DNA from: Acidaminococcaceae bacterium
GTDB lineage: Bacteria > Bacillota > Negativicutes > Acidaminococcales > Acidaminococcaceae
Direction: 5' to 3'
DNA: 43,008 nt
NCBI GenBank assembly: GCA_944390935.1
Contig: CALXRU010000015.1
Location: forward strand, 1-43,008
In this document: positions 16,000 to 24,207 of the stretch, piece after piece
How the letters are laid out: the number at the start of each line of letters is the position of its first letter
Position numbering within the stretch: the stretch's first letter is position 1
Made by a program: the position numbers and the translations under genes
Notes under the pieces: generated by a model
Seen by the model: the letters and a program-made list of their open reading frames with translations, nothing else
Database searches by the model: none
What the model was told of the DNA's origin: nothing

Positions 16000-16791
16000 A
16001 TGCTTCTGGAAGTTAAGGATTTAAACATCAGCTACGGTGATAAGCTGACCGTAAGCGGTGTTGATTTGGAACTGAATACCGGCGAAATTATGTCGATTGT
16101 AGGCGAATCCGGCAGCGGCAAAACTACGGTTATCCGTGCGATTATGGGCTGCCTGCCGGGACGCGGGCATGTCAGCGGCGGCAGCATAATTTTTGAAGGT
16201 CGCGATATGCTGAAAAACACGCCGAAAGAGTGGCGGCAGCTGTGCGGGCGCGAAATGTCGATGATTTTTCAGGACAGCGGCAACATGATTAACCCTATCC
16301 GCCGCATAGGCGAGCAGTTTGTGAATTATATCCGCACGCATGCGCCGGAAAAAACAAAAGCCAAAGCTGTGGAAATGGCGAAAGACATGCTGAACAAAGT
16401 ACGTCTGCCGAACCCGGAAAGCATTATGCAGAGTTATCCGTTTGAGCTTTCGGGCGGCATGCGCCAGCGCGTGGGCATTGCCATGGCTATGGTGTTCCGC
16501 CCCAAGCTGCTCCTGGCAGATGAACCGACAAGCGCGCTGGACGTAACGACGCAGGCGCAGATTATCCGCCAGATTGTCGATATCCGCAATGAGTTTGGCG
16601 TGGCGGTAATTCTGGTTACACATAATTTGGGTGTGGCGTCGTATGTATCCAACAAACTGGTGGTTATGAAAAACGGGCGCGTGGTGGAAAGCGGCAAACG
16701 CGAGGTTATCAGCGACCCGCAGGACGCATACACCAAAGAGCTGCTGGCAGCAGTGCCGGTAGTGGGGGAGGTAAAATATTATGACCGCTAA
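16000..16791 (+). CDS. Nik/Dpp-type ABC importer ATPase 1 (NikD/DppD family)
   Basis: A 263-residue ATP-binding subunit. Walker A is GESGSGKTT near residue 34, the signature is LSGGMRQRV and Walker B is [12 protein letters not shown], with the switch His in VTHNLG. It is shorter than DppD/OppD (about 320) because the C-terminal oligopeptide_HPY extension is missing, as in NikD. That length difference gives mild support for a metal importer. GGAG lies 7 nt before the ATG, and the next ATPase gene overlaps it by 11 nt. Confidence 0.88.
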   Translation: MLLEVKDLNISYGDKLTVSGVDLELNTGEIMSIVGESGSGKTTVIRAIMGCLPGRGHVSGGSIIFEGRDMLKNTPKEWRQLCGREMSMIFQDSGNMINPIRRIGEQFVNYIRTHAPEKTKAKAVEMAKDMLNKVRLPNPESIMQSYPFELSGGMRQRVGIAMAMVFRPKLLLADEPTSALDVTTQAQIIRQIVDIRNEFGVAVILVTHNLGVASYVSNKLVVMKNGRVVESGKREVISDPQDAYTKELLAAVPVVGEVKYYDR

Positions 16792-17746
16792 TCAGCCCCC
16801 TGTTGTATTGGAAATTAAAAATTTAACCAAAAAGTTTGCGGTGGACGGCGGCAGGGTTTTAACCGCCTGCGACAACATCAGCCTTAAGGCTTACGCAGGG
16901 CAGACGCTGGGCATTATAGGCGAATCCGGCTGCGGCAAAAGCACGCTGGTGCGCACCGTTCTACAAATTCATCCAGCCACAAGCGGCGAGGTTATTTTTG
17001 AAGGACAGGATATTTTAAAACTGCGCGGTGAGGCAGCACGCCAGAACCGCCGCAAAATACAAATGGTTTTTCAGGACCCGGCGGCAGCGTTTAACCCCAA
17101 AATGAAGGTTAAGGAAATTGTGACAGAGCCGCTTTTAAACTTTGGTTTGATTAAAAAGAGCGAAGTGGACGCCAGGGCGGCAGAGCTTTTGCAAATGGTT
17201 GAGCTGCCGGTGGAGTTTATGGACCGTTACCCGCATAACATGAGCGGCGGGCAGCGTCAGCGTTTGGGCATTGCGCGCGCGCTTTCGCTGGAGCCGAAGA
17301 TTGTTGTGTGCGACGAAGCAACGAGCGCGCTGGATGTTTCCGTGCAGGAAAAAATTTGCGAGCTTTTGGTGCGTTTGCAGAAGGAAAAGGGGATAACGTA
17401 CCTTTTTATCTGCCACGATATCGGGCTTGTGGATTTGATGTGCCATCAGGTTGCCGTTATGTATCTGGGCAACGTGGTGGAATATATCGGTGGCGGGCGC
17501 AGGATAAGCACCGAAGGCATGCACCCGTACACCAAAGTGCTGCTGAAAGCTGTGTTTAAGGTTGATTTTAAACCGGGCGAGCGCATTGAGCCGCTGGAGA
17601 GTGAAGTGCCAAGCCCGCTGGATTTGCCGCAGGGCTGTCCGTTTGCCAGCCGCTGCGAATTTTGTACAGACATTTGCCGTCAGCAGAAACCGCAGCTTAA
17701 AGAAGTTGCACATGGGCATTTAGTAGCGTGCCACCTTGTGAAATAA
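16781..17746 (+). CDS. Nik/Dpp-type ABC importer ATPase 2 (NikE/DppF family)
   Basis: A 321-residue ATPase with Walker A GESGCGKST, signature MSGGQRQRLGIARAL, Walker B IVVCDEATSALD and switch region ICHDIG. The C terminus keeps the oligopeptide/HPY tail with four Cys (CPFASRCEFCTDICRQQ). Some family members carry an iron-sulfur cluster at such Cys, so metal binding is possible here. It overlaps the previous gene by 11 nt, with GGAGG upstream of its ATG inside that gene. A terminator ends the operon. Confidence 0.88.
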   Translation: MTANQPPVVLEIKNLTKKFAVDGGRVLTACDNISLKAYAGQTLGIIGESGCGKSTLVRTVLQIHPATSGEVIFEGQDILKLRGEAARQNRRKIQMVFQDPAAAFNPKMKVKEIVTEPLLNFGLIKKSEVDARAAELLQMVELPVEFMDRYPHNMSGGQRQRLGIARALSLEPKIVVCDEATSALDVSVQEKICELLVRLQKEKGITYLFICHDIGLVDLMCHQVAVMYLGNVVEYIGGGRRISTEGMHPYTKVLLKAVFKVDFKPGERIEPLESEVPSPLDLPQGCPFASRCEFCTDICRQQKPQLKEVAHGHLVACHLVK

Positions 17747-17758
17747 TAAATTGATGAG

Positions 17759-17800
17759 CTTACCCCAAAGGTGAAAAACTTTTGGGGTAAAAATTTTTTT
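17759..17800 (+). terminator. Terminator of the importer operon
   Basis: taccccaaa (17761-17769) pairs with tttggggta (17781-17789), followed by aaaattttttt. Confidence 0.85.
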
Positions 17801-17809
17801 AAAAAACTA

Positions 17810-17896
17810 TTGATGAATGATTGCTCATATGTTATACTAAAAATGTCAAAGGAAACTTTGGCAATATATTTTAAGTTATATATGAATGATTGTTCA
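17810..17896 (+). promoter_or_regulatory. Promoter with twin ArsR/SmtB-type operators
   Basis: TTGATG (17810-17815), 17-bp spacer, TATACT (17833-17838). TGAATGATTGCTCA (17814-17827) sits inside the spacer and TGAATGATTGTTCA (17883-17896) just before the ribosome binding site. TGAA-N6-TTCA is the core of ArsR/SmtB-family metal-sensor operators. No such regulator gene lies in the window, so the repressor must be elsewhere. Confidence 0.6.
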
Positions 17897-17917
17897 TTTA
17901 TAAAAGGAGGTTTAACG

Positions 17918-20656
17918 ATGACAGCAAAGGAAATGCTGCACGAACATAAACATGAAGGGTGCTGCTGCGGGCATGACCATAGTCATGAACACGCACACAG
18001 TCATGGTGATAGTTGTGATTGCGGACACGAACACCATCATGACCATGGAGATAATTGCGGTTGCGGACATGACCACGGGCATCAGCATAATCACGACGAT
18101 GTGTGCGGCTGTGGTGAAGAACACCACCATGAACACGGAGAAGAATGTGGTTGTGGGCATGACCATCAGCACGGGCATGGCCACCATGTGCCGGGGCATC
18201 CGGCGGACTGCCAGTGCGAAATCTGCCACCCGCACGAAGAATACTGCGATGTGTGCGGCGAAAGTTTAGAGAACTGCACCTGCAAAATGCCTGACGCCGA
18301 TTGCGTAAAAAAGGTTTACATTTTAAAAAATCTTGGCTGCGCCAACTGCGCCGCCAAAATGGAACACCTTATCAAAGAGCTGCCGGGCGTTCAGTATGCC
18401 AGCATAAGCTATGTTACCAAACAGTTGCGCCTTTCGGCAAAGGACCACGCCGCAGTACTGCCAGCCATCCGCGAAATCTGCGCAAGCATTGAAAGTGATG
18501 TTGAAGTAGTGCCGCGTGAGGGCGAAGGGCCGTTTAAATTTGCAACCAAAGTTTATGTTTTGCAAAACCTTGGCTGCGCCAACTGTGCGGCTAAAATGGA
18601 ACGTGCCATTAACAACCTGCCGGAGGTTACGGAAGCGACGATTACTTTTGCGACCAAACAGCTTAAAGTAACGGCGAAAGCAGAAAGCGACCTGCTGCCG
18701 GAATTGCAGAAAATCTGCGCCGGTATTGAAAGCGAAGTTGTTGTTAAAGAGCGTGACGGCGGGCCGGTGCTGGCAGCGCATGTGGAGGAGCGCAAACGCA
18801 GCGGCGGGTTGAGCGTGTCTTCGGAAACACTGTCGCTTGCTGAAATCATCATCGGCGGCGTGCTGTTTATAGCTGCCGAATGGCTGGGCGTTGTGCCGGA
18901 AGCATACCACATTTACGTTTTGGGCGTGGCTTATGTGCTGCTGGGCGGGCGCATTGTGCTGACGGCGCTTAAAAATATGCTGCGCGGCAATGTGTTTGAC
19001 GAAAACTTTTTGATGACGATTGCTACCGTCGGCTCGTTTGCCATTGCCGCTTACGAAGAAGCTGTCGGCGTTATGTTCTTTTACCGCGTGGGCGAATATT
19101 TTGAACACCGCGCGGTGGAAAAAAGCCGCAGCCAGATTATGGACGCCGTGGATATGCGCCCTGAAACCGTCAACCTTTTGGTGGGTGACGATGTTAAAGT
19201 CATTCCGGCTGGGGAAGCTCATGTGGGTGATATCCTGCTGGTTCGCGCGGGCGACAGAATCCCTCTGGACGGCGTGGTTATCGACGGCGACAGCCTTGTC
19301 GATACATCCCCGGTGACGGGCGAGCCGGTGCCGGTGCGCAAGCATTACGGCGACGAAATTACCAGCGGCTGCATTAATACCAGCGGCATGCTTAAAATCC
19401 GCGTGGAAAAGGTGCTGGCGGAATCCATGGTTACGCGCATTTTGGACAGCGTGGAAAATGCCGCTGCCAACAAGCCGCAGATTGACCGCTTTATTACCCG
19501 CTTTGCGCGCGTGTACACGCCGTTTGTAGTTGTGGTGGCGCTGCTGACGGCGCTGGTGCCGGGCTACATTACCGGCGATTGGCAGCACTGGGTTTATACG
19601 GCACTGACCTTCCTTGTTATCAGCTGCCCGTGCGCTTTGGTACTCAGCGTGCCGCTGGCGTTTTTCTCCGGCATCGGTGCGGGCTCACGCGACGGTATTC
19701 TGTTTAAGGGCGGCAGTGCCATGGAGGCGCTGAAAAATGTGCGCGCCGTTGTTATGGATAAAACCGGTACGGTAACGCAGGGCAATTTTGTTGTGCAGAA
19801 AATCCTGCCGGCGCAGGGCGTGGATGAAAACGACGTGCTTTTGGCTGGTGCCGGTGCGGAACTTGTCAGTGCGCACCCGATTGCCGTAAGTATTGTTAAC
19901 GCTGCCAAAGAGCGCGGGCTGGAGCCAAACCGTCCGCAGAGCTTTGAAGAAACGGCTGGCGAGGGCATTGCAGCGCAAACGGAAGCAGGCACAGTGCTGT
20001 GCGGCAGCCGCAAACTTTTAAAACGCAGCGGCGTGAAGTTTAACGAAGCCGAAACCGCAGCTTACGGCACGGAAGTGCTGGTTGCCCAAAACGGTAAATA
20101 CCTGGGCCAGCTGATTATTGCCGATACCATTAAGGCTGACGCTGTGGAAGCCGTTAAACGCATTAAAGCCATGGGGCTGACCACCGCCATGCTGACGGGC
20201 GACGCTGAAGCAAGCGCCAATGCAGTTGCTGCTGCTGCGGGCATCGACGATGTGCGTGCCAAACTGCTGCCGCAGGATAAACTGAACGAGCTTGGACGCC
20301 TGCGCAGTAAGTACGGCAGCGTTATGTTTGTCGGTGACGGCATTAACGATGCGCCGGTGCTGGCGGGTGCAGATGTCGGCGCGGCTATGGGCAGCGGGGC
20401 GGACGCAGCGCTGGAAGCGGCGGACGTTGTGTTTATGAAGTCGGAAATGAACGCCATCCCGCAGGCACTGGACATTGCACGCCGCACAAGTAAAATCGCT
20501 TGGCAGAACGTAATCTTCGCGCTGGGCGTTAAAGCCGTAATTATGGTGGCAGGCCTTATGGGCTATGCCAGCATGTGGGCGGCAGTGTTTGCCGATACCG
20601 GTGTCGCCATGCTGTGCGTCTTAAACTCCATCCGCATTTTGTACGAGAAGAAGTGA
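17918..20656 (+). CDS. zntA: Zn/Cd/Pb-type P1B ATPase with His-rich N terminus
   Basis: Heavy-metal exporter of 912 residues in the inner membrane. Residues 8-90 are a repeated His/Cys region (units such as CGCGHDHGHQH), followed by a Cys-rich knot near 98-122. Two HMA-like domains follow, each with GCANCAAKME (CxxC at 141-144 and 220-223). Catalytic parts: CPC in the membrane near 569, DKTGT at 614 with the phosphorylated Asp, MLTGDAEAS, and VGDGINDAP near 805. The last membrane segments contain FADTGVAML, whose Asp marks the Zn/Cd/Pb (P1B-2) group. The start at 17918 follows AAGGAGG by 7 nt; in-frame starts farther up overlap the promoter. Metal choice is inferred. Confidence 0.9.
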   Translation: MTAKEMLHEHKHEGCCCGHDHSHEHAHSHGDSCDCGHEHHHDHGDNCGCGHDHGHQHNHDDVCGCGEEHHHEHGEECGCGHDHQHGHGHHVPGHPADCQCEICHPHEEYCDVCGESLENCTCKMPDADCVKKVYILKNLGCANCAAKMEHLIKELPGVQYASISYVTKQLRLSAKDHAAVLPAIREICASIESDVEVVPREGEGPFKFATKVYVLQNLGCANCAAKMERAINNLPEVTEATITFATKQLKVTAKAESDLLPELQKICAGIESEVVVKERDGGPVLAAHVEERKRSGGLSVSSETLSLAEIIIGGVLFIAAEWLGVVPEAYHIYVLGVAYVLLGGRIVLTALKNMLRGNVFDENFLMTIATVGSFAIAAYEEAVGVMFFYRVGEYFEHRAVEKSRSQIMDAVDMRPETVNLLVGDDVKVIPAGEAHVGDILLVRAGDRIPLDGVVIDGDSLVDTSPVTGEPVPVRKHYGDEITSGCINTSGMLKIRVEKVLAESMVTRILDSVENAAANKPQIDRFITRFARVYTPFVVVVALLTALVPGYITGDWQHWVYTALTFLVISCPCALVLSVPLAFFSGIGAGSRDGILFKGGSAMEALKNVRAVVMDKTGTVTQGNFVVQKILPAQGVDENDVLLAGAGAELVSAHPIAVSIVNAAKERGLEPNRPQSFEETAGEGIAAQTEAGTVLCGSRKLLKRSGVKFNEAETAAYGTEVLVAQNGKYLGQLIIADTIKADAVEAVKRIKAMGLTTAMLTGDAEASANAVAAAAGIDDVRAKLLPQDKLNELGRLRSKYGSVMFVGDGINDAPVLAGADVGAAMGSGADAALEAADVVFMKSEMNAIPQALDIARRTSKIAWQNVIFALGVKAVIMVAGLMGYASMWAAVFADTGVAMLCVLNSIRILYEKK

Positions 20657-20677
20657 AAACGTAAATTATAAAAAATT

Positions 20678-20709
20678 AAGGCTGTACCTCAAACGGGGTA
20701 CAGCCTTTT
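20678..20709 (+). terminator. Terminator after the P-type ATPase
   Basis: aaggctgtacc/gggtacagcctttt hairpin. It is a near copy of the hairpin at 21812. Confidence 0.88.
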
Positions 20710-20719
20710 AAATATGTGT

Positions 20720-21328
20720 TTATTTTTCCTGCCACAAATACCACACAGCCAGCGAACGCCACGGACGCCAGTGTTCCGTCAGCTCTAAAATCTGTTTGCG
20801 CTTCGGCATGGCGCTTAAATTAAAAATTTCTTTCACACGCTTCTGAAAGATAAAATCCGCCGTCGGCGCAATATCCGTACGGCACAAAGCCAAAAGCAAA
20901 AACATTTCCGCAGTCCACTGGCCCAGCCCTTTAATCTGCGTAAGCTGCTTGGTAATTTCGGCGTCGGTCATGCTGTCAAATTTGTCCATGGTAACTTTGC
21001 CGGTTAAAACAGCGTCGGCAAAACCTTTTAAATAAATTACTTTTTGCTGCATAATGCCGCACGCGCACAGGGCTTCGTCGCTGGCAGCGGCAATCGCCTC
21101 AGGCGTGATGGGCGTGCCAACGGTTTCTTCCAGCTTTTTAACCATCGCCAGGCTGACTTCCGGCGGAAGCTGCTGGGAGATGATGCCTGTTAAAAGCGTG
21201 CCGAAATATTTTTGCGGCGCTTCGGGCTGCAAGGTGCAGACGCCGTATTTGTCGATAAAAGGGATAAGCTCGGGCGCGTTTTCGCGCAGGTATTGGCTGC
21301 CAAGAGCCCAATCCGGGGCTGTAAGCAT
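20720..21328 (-). CDS. AlkA-type DNA-3-methyladenine glycosylase (HhH-GPD)
   Basis: Base-excision repair glycosylase of 202 residues. The helix-hairpin-helix and catalytic region reads QIKGLGQWTAEMFLLLAL, then RTDIAPTADFIFQKR, where the Asp of PTADF aligns with the catalytic Asp of AlkA. The upstream TGIISQQLPPEVS motif is typical. It lacks the N-terminal AlkA domain found in E. coli, so it is the short form. AGGAGG stands 7 nt before the ATG at 21328. It converges with the P-type ATPase and shares no obvious operon. Confidence 0.9.
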   Translation of the reverse strand: MLTAPDWALGSQYLRENAPELIPFIDKYGVCTLQPEAPQKYFGTLLTGIISQQLPPEVSLAMVKKLEETVGTPITPEAIAAASDEALCACGIMQQKVIYLKGFADAVLTGKVTMDKFDSMTDAEITKQLTQIKGLGQWTAEMFLLLALCRTDIAPTADFIFQKRVKEIFNLSAMPKRKQILELTEHWRPWRSLAVWYLWQEK

Positions 21329-21466
21329 AGGGAAACCTCCTGTATGATGAATGCTGTTAATTATAAAACCTTAAAAAATATTATACCATAAAAACGCCGA
21401 AAATTAATGGGTTTGGTAAGTTTTTAAAATAAAGCGCGCCAATTTAACAAAATTTTATAAAAAGGC

Positions 21467-21495
21467 TTGCGCTAACGTGATTTTTATGGTAATAT
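21467..21495 (+). promoter_or_regulatory. Promoter of the tRNA cluster
   Basis: TTGCGC (21467-21472), 17-bp spacer, TAATAT (21490-21495), 26 bp before tRNA-Asp. Confidence 0.65.
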
Positions 21496-21521
21496 TTATA
21501 TCTGTCAGGACACTGACATGA

Positions 21522-21598
21522 GGCCCGGTGGTTCAGTTGGTTAGAATGCCGCCCTGTCACGGCGGAGGTCGTGGGTTCGAGTCCCATCCGGGTCGCCA
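21522..21598 (+). tRNA. tRNA-Asp (GUC)
   Basis: 77-nt cloverleaf with encoded CCA. Acceptor GGCCCGG pairs with CCGGGTC; anticodon GTC sits in loop ctgtcac; T arm has gggttcgagtccc. Confidence 0.97.
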
Positions 21599-21600
21599 AT

Positions 21601-21675
<75 letters not shown>

Positions 21676-21683
21676 TTTTATTT

Positions 21684-21759
21684 AGGGGTATAGCTCAACT
21701 GGTAGAGTAGCGGTCTCCAAAACCGTTGGTTGTGGGTTCGATTCCTACTGCCCCTGCCA
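21684..21759 (+). tRNA. tRNA-Trp (CCA)
   Basis: 76-nt cloverleaf with encoded CCA. Acceptor AGGGGTA pairs with TGCCCCT allowing one G-U; anticodon CCA in loop tctccaaaa; T loop gttcgattc. Confidence 0.96.
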
Positions 21760-21770
21760 CGCAAACACGG

Positions 21771-21797
21771 CGCAGATTTTAATCTGCGTCTTTTTTT
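21771..21797 (+). terminator. Terminator of the tRNA cluster
   Basis: cgcagatt (21771-21778), loop tt, aatctgcg (21781-21788), then tctttttttg. Confidence 0.9.
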
Positions 21798-21811
21798 GTT
21801 TTTATTGCATA

Positions 21812-21846
21812 AAAAAGGCTGTACCTTAACGGGTACAGCCTTAATT
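21812..21846 (-). terminator. Terminator of the MATE gene
   Basis: aaggctgtacc/gggtacagcctt hairpin. On the minus strand it ends in a run of six T at 21816-21811. Confidence 0.85.
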
Positions 21847-21848
21847 TT

Positions 21849-23225
21849 TTATTGTGATATGTCTGGTTTTGCCAGAATTTTAACCGGGTTCCAGCGCTCG
21901 CTTTTGTAATACCAGTACAGGCTGGCAACGGTAAATACCCACGTAATGGGGTATACCCACGCCACGCCGTCTGGGGTTGGGTTAAAGTACATAATCAGCT
22001 TCAGCACGCAAATGCGGATAATGCACATATTCAGCAAAATAATAAACATCGTCGGTAAGGTGCTGCCGCTGCCGCGGATGGCGGAGGCAAGCACTTCGAG
22101 GAAAACGTACAGAAAGTAAAACGGCATGATGACAAAGGCAATGCTGCTGCCGATGGCGATAACGTCCTTATCGCTTGTAAACAGCCCGAAGGCAAAATCT
22201 GCAAGGTATAGCAACGTGCAGATAAGAACGGCGGTAACGGCAAGGCCGAAGTAAATGGAAATAGTCGTGCCGCGCTTGCTGCGCATAATTTTGCCGACGC
22301 CGACGTTCTGGCTGACGAAGGTGGAGCAAGCCTGCCCGATAGCCATAATCGGCAGGTAAATGACGTTTTCAATTTTAAAATACGCCGCGTAGGCGGTAAT
22401 GGTGTTAACGCCCAGCCCGTTGATATTGGTCTGCACAACGATGTTGGAAAATGTAAGCACAGTTGTTTGAATCGCTGCCGGTATGCCGATGCGGAAAATC
22501 TCGCGCGCCAGCGGCCAGTCGATGCAAATCTGCTTAAAGCGCAGTCGGTAACGTTCGTCCATAGTACACAGGTGGCGGATGACAAGCCCTGCCGCCAGAG
22601 TCTGCGAAACAACGGTCGCCATGGCGGAACCGGTAATGCCGAAGTTCCAGTAATACACAAACAAAAAGTTGCCGATGACGTTGGCGATGCCGCCGATAAG
22701 CTGGTAAATCATCGGCGAAAGCGAATTGCCCAGCGCCCTTAAAATGCCGCTGCCCACGTTATAGCTGACGATGGAAAACAAGCTGAGCAGAAAGACGCGG
22801 ATATATACCGTTCCCCAGTGCATAATCTCCGGTGGCGTGTTCATCCATTCCAGTATGGTGGGTGAAAGCCATATGCCAAGTATCGTAAATATTATCGAAA
22901 ACGCAATGGTAATGCCTGCGGTACAGTGCACAAGGCGGTGCAGCTCGCCATATTCGCCGCGGGCAAATTCGCGGGCGGCTATAACGCCGATGCCGACGGA
23001 CAGGCCGATAAAAAAGCCGATGATGATTATAATAACAAAAGTGCTGGCGCCGACTGCGGCGGCAGCGTCTTTGCCAAGATTCTGCCCGACGAAGATTAAA
23101 TCGACGGTGCTGTACAGCTGCTGGATAAGGCTGCCTGCAAACAGCGGCAGCGAGAACCAGAACAGCGGTTTGGCAATCGGGCCGTGCGTTAAGTCTTTGG
23201 TTTTCTTGCCGGATAAAGCTTTCAT
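21849..23225 (-). CDS. MATE family multidrug/cation efflux protein
   Basis: Inner-membrane antiporter of 458 residues with about twelve membrane segments in two MatE repeats. The N terminus shows GPIAKPLFWFSLPLFAGSLIQQLYSTVDLIFVGQNLG, the standard family opening, and the second repeat contains GIPAAIQTTVLTFSNIVVQ. Members swap Na+ or H+ for organic cations; the substrate here is unknown. TAGGAG lies about 7 nt before the ATG at 23225. The promoter (23276-23304) abuts half-sites of the palindrome found at the three riboswitch promoters, hinting at shared control. The motifs are split here only to describe them; no frameshift is seen. Confidence 0.9.
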   Translation of the reverse strand: MKALSGKKTKDLTHGPIAKPLFWFSLPLFAGSLIQQLYSTVDLIFVGQNLGKDAAAAVGASTFVIIIIIGFFIGLSVGIGVIAAREFARGEYGELHRLVHCTAGITIAFSIIFTILGIWLSPTILEWMNTPPEIMHWGTVYIRVFLLSLFSIVSYNVGSGILRALGNSLSPMIYQLIGGIANVIGNFLFVYYWNFGITGSAMATVVSQTLAAGLVIRHLCTMDERYRLRFKQICIDWPLAREIFRIGIPAAIQTTVLTFSNIVVQTNINGLGVNTITAYAAYFKIENVIYLPIMAIGQACSTFVSQNVGVGKIMRSKRGTTISIYFGLAVTAVLICTLLYLADFAFGLFTSDKDVIAIGSSIAFVIMPFYFLYVFLEVLASAIRGSGSTLPTMFIILLNMCIIRICVLKLIMYFNPTPDGVAWVYPITWVFTVASLYWYYKSERWNPVKILAKPDISQ

Positions 23226-23275
23226 TTTAAGCTCCTACAAAATAAAAATTGCCGTTAAAAACAGCTTCTAACGAT

Positions 23276-23319
23276 AGTGTAGCCGCAAAAAACAGCCTTG
23301 TCAATACGGGTATGGGTAT
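23276..23319 (-). promoter_or_regulatory. MATE promoter overlapping palindrome half-sites
   Basis: On the minus strand TTGACA (23304-23299), 17-bp spacer, TACACT (23281-23276). On the plus strand ATACGGGTATGGGTAT (23304-23319) abuts the -35. Its first ten bases match half of palindromes B and C exactly. Confidence 0.55.
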
Positions 23320-23349
23320 GGAAATTTTATGGTTAAATTTAGGTAAAGA

Positions 23350-23376
23350 TATACCTATACGGGTATATGGTATAAA
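23350..23376 (+). promoter_or_regulatory. Shared palindrome, copy C (upstream of riboswitch C)
   Basis: TATACCTATACGGGTATA (23350-23367), 2 bp, GTATAAA (23370-23376). Its centre is 49.5 bp before the -35 start at 23408, as in copies A and B. Confidence 0.6.
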
Positions 23377-23407
23377 ATTTTAATTAAGAAAATAATACAA
23401 ATAATAC

Positions 23408-23436
23408 TTTACTTTATTAGTAATCGGTGCTAAAAT
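23408..23436 (+). promoter_or_regulatory. Extended -10 promoter of riboswitch C
   Basis: TTTACT (23408-23413), 17-bp spacer ending GTGC, TAAAAT (23431-23436). Confidence 0.6.
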
Positions 23437-23451
23437 AAAGCCATAACCTAA

Positions 23452-23645
23452 TACAGCATGTGCAGTAATGTTAACCGGTGCAAATCCGGTGCGGTCCCGC
23501 CGCTGTAAGGGCAACGCCCAAGCCAGCAAGTTATTGTATATAAGCATTGCAGCTTAACCTGCGGGAGACGGGTAAAAAATAACATCGGCCTTAAGGCCGG
23601 ATTATGACTTTTTACCGTTCCGTATTTTTCGGAGCGGTTTTTATA
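23452..23645 (+). promoter_or_regulatory. Cobalamin riboswitch C with transcription attenuator
   Basis: A near-duplicate of riboswitch A, shortened in the peripheral P6-region insert. It shares the core taaccggtgcaaatccggtg, cggtcccgccgctgtaaggg and the P13 hairpin. The kissing pair is TCCCGC (23495-23500) with GCGGGA (23561-23566). ACGGGTAAAAA (23568-23578) can pair with TTTTTACCGT (23609-23618), the antiterminator alternative to the terminator stem 23614-23622/23630-23638. Predicted off-switch for the genes that follow. Bases 23646-23756 hold no further recognised element. Confidence 0.93.
23614..23645 (+). terminator. Attenuator hairpin of riboswitch C
   Basis: accgttccg and cggagcggt with loop tattttt and a T tail. 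Confidence 0.82.
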
Positions 23646-23756
23646 TGCCATTTTAGTGCCATGATGTTTTATCGGCACTGCAACCGCAGCCTTGTAATGC
23701 GTGCTGTTTAAAGTATTTAAGCGGTTTGCACCGCATTATTAAAGGAGGTTGTTATT

Positions 23757-24116
23757 ATGGCAGAAGATTTTTTGGGTTATGGCGGCAAACTTGACGAAGA
23801 ATTTGTACATGCCGAAAACCCCAGTGTAAAAACAGAACGGTTTGAAAAATTTGAAATCCGCGCCGCTTTTGAAAAGCCGGAGCTGCTTGACGGGCTGGTA
23901 CGTTTAAAAACGGCGATGGGTGAAGCTTTGTTTGATAAATATATTAATCCGGTGGAAAATGTAAATTTAAGCGGCAGCTCCATGCTGATTTTAGCAGGGC
24001 AGGAAAAATTGCGCACAGCGCTGGTAAGCCGTTGGCTGCCGGTAATTAAGGCTGCGTTTAATGTAGGCAACGTAAGGGTTGTCGGCGGCGGGCGCGGCGG
24101 CCTTGACGCATATTAA
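23757..24116 (+). CDS. Small protein with DnaA N-domain-like C terminus
   Basis: I do not recognise this 119-residue protein. No signal peptide or membrane segment is seen, so it is probably cytoplasmic. Residues 1-50 are acidic and helical. Residues 55-112 (FDKYINPVENVNLSGSSMLI, then LVSRWLPVIKAAF and VRVV) read like the N-terminal interaction domain of DnaA: helix, W/Y-x-P turn, strand pair and a final helix with hydrophobic face. It has a strong AAGGAGG 7 nt before the ATG and is the first gene after riboswitch C, directly ahead of porin 2. Function unknown; the DnaA-like reading needs a profile search. Confidence 0.7.
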   Translation: MAEDFLGYGGKLDEEFVHAENPSVKTERFEKFEIRAAFEKPELLDGLVRLKTAMGEALFDKYINPVENVNLSGSSMLILAGQEKLRTALVSRWLPVIKAAFNVGNVRVVGGGRGGLDAY

Positions 24117-24207
24117 GCCATATCCCCGGCAGTATGCGGTAAAGGCAACACGGAAACTTTACAGGCGTACTGCAGGGATAAAAATATATCCATTCTGGAG
24201 GCGTATA

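Noticed and set aside
17771..17917. 49-residue extension of the P-type ATPase with a repeated MNDCS peptide
   Set aside because: The repeat merely translates the two operator copies; the promoter lies inside it and AAGGAGG precedes 17918.
18323..19588. 421-residue open frame on the minus strand inside the P-type ATPase
   Set aside because: Composition is a shadow of the GC-rich coding strand, with no start signal and no recognisable domain.
24079..24207. 43-residue lead before porin 2
   Set aside because: It would bury the signal peptide; GGAGG is placed for the ATG pair at 24208/24211.
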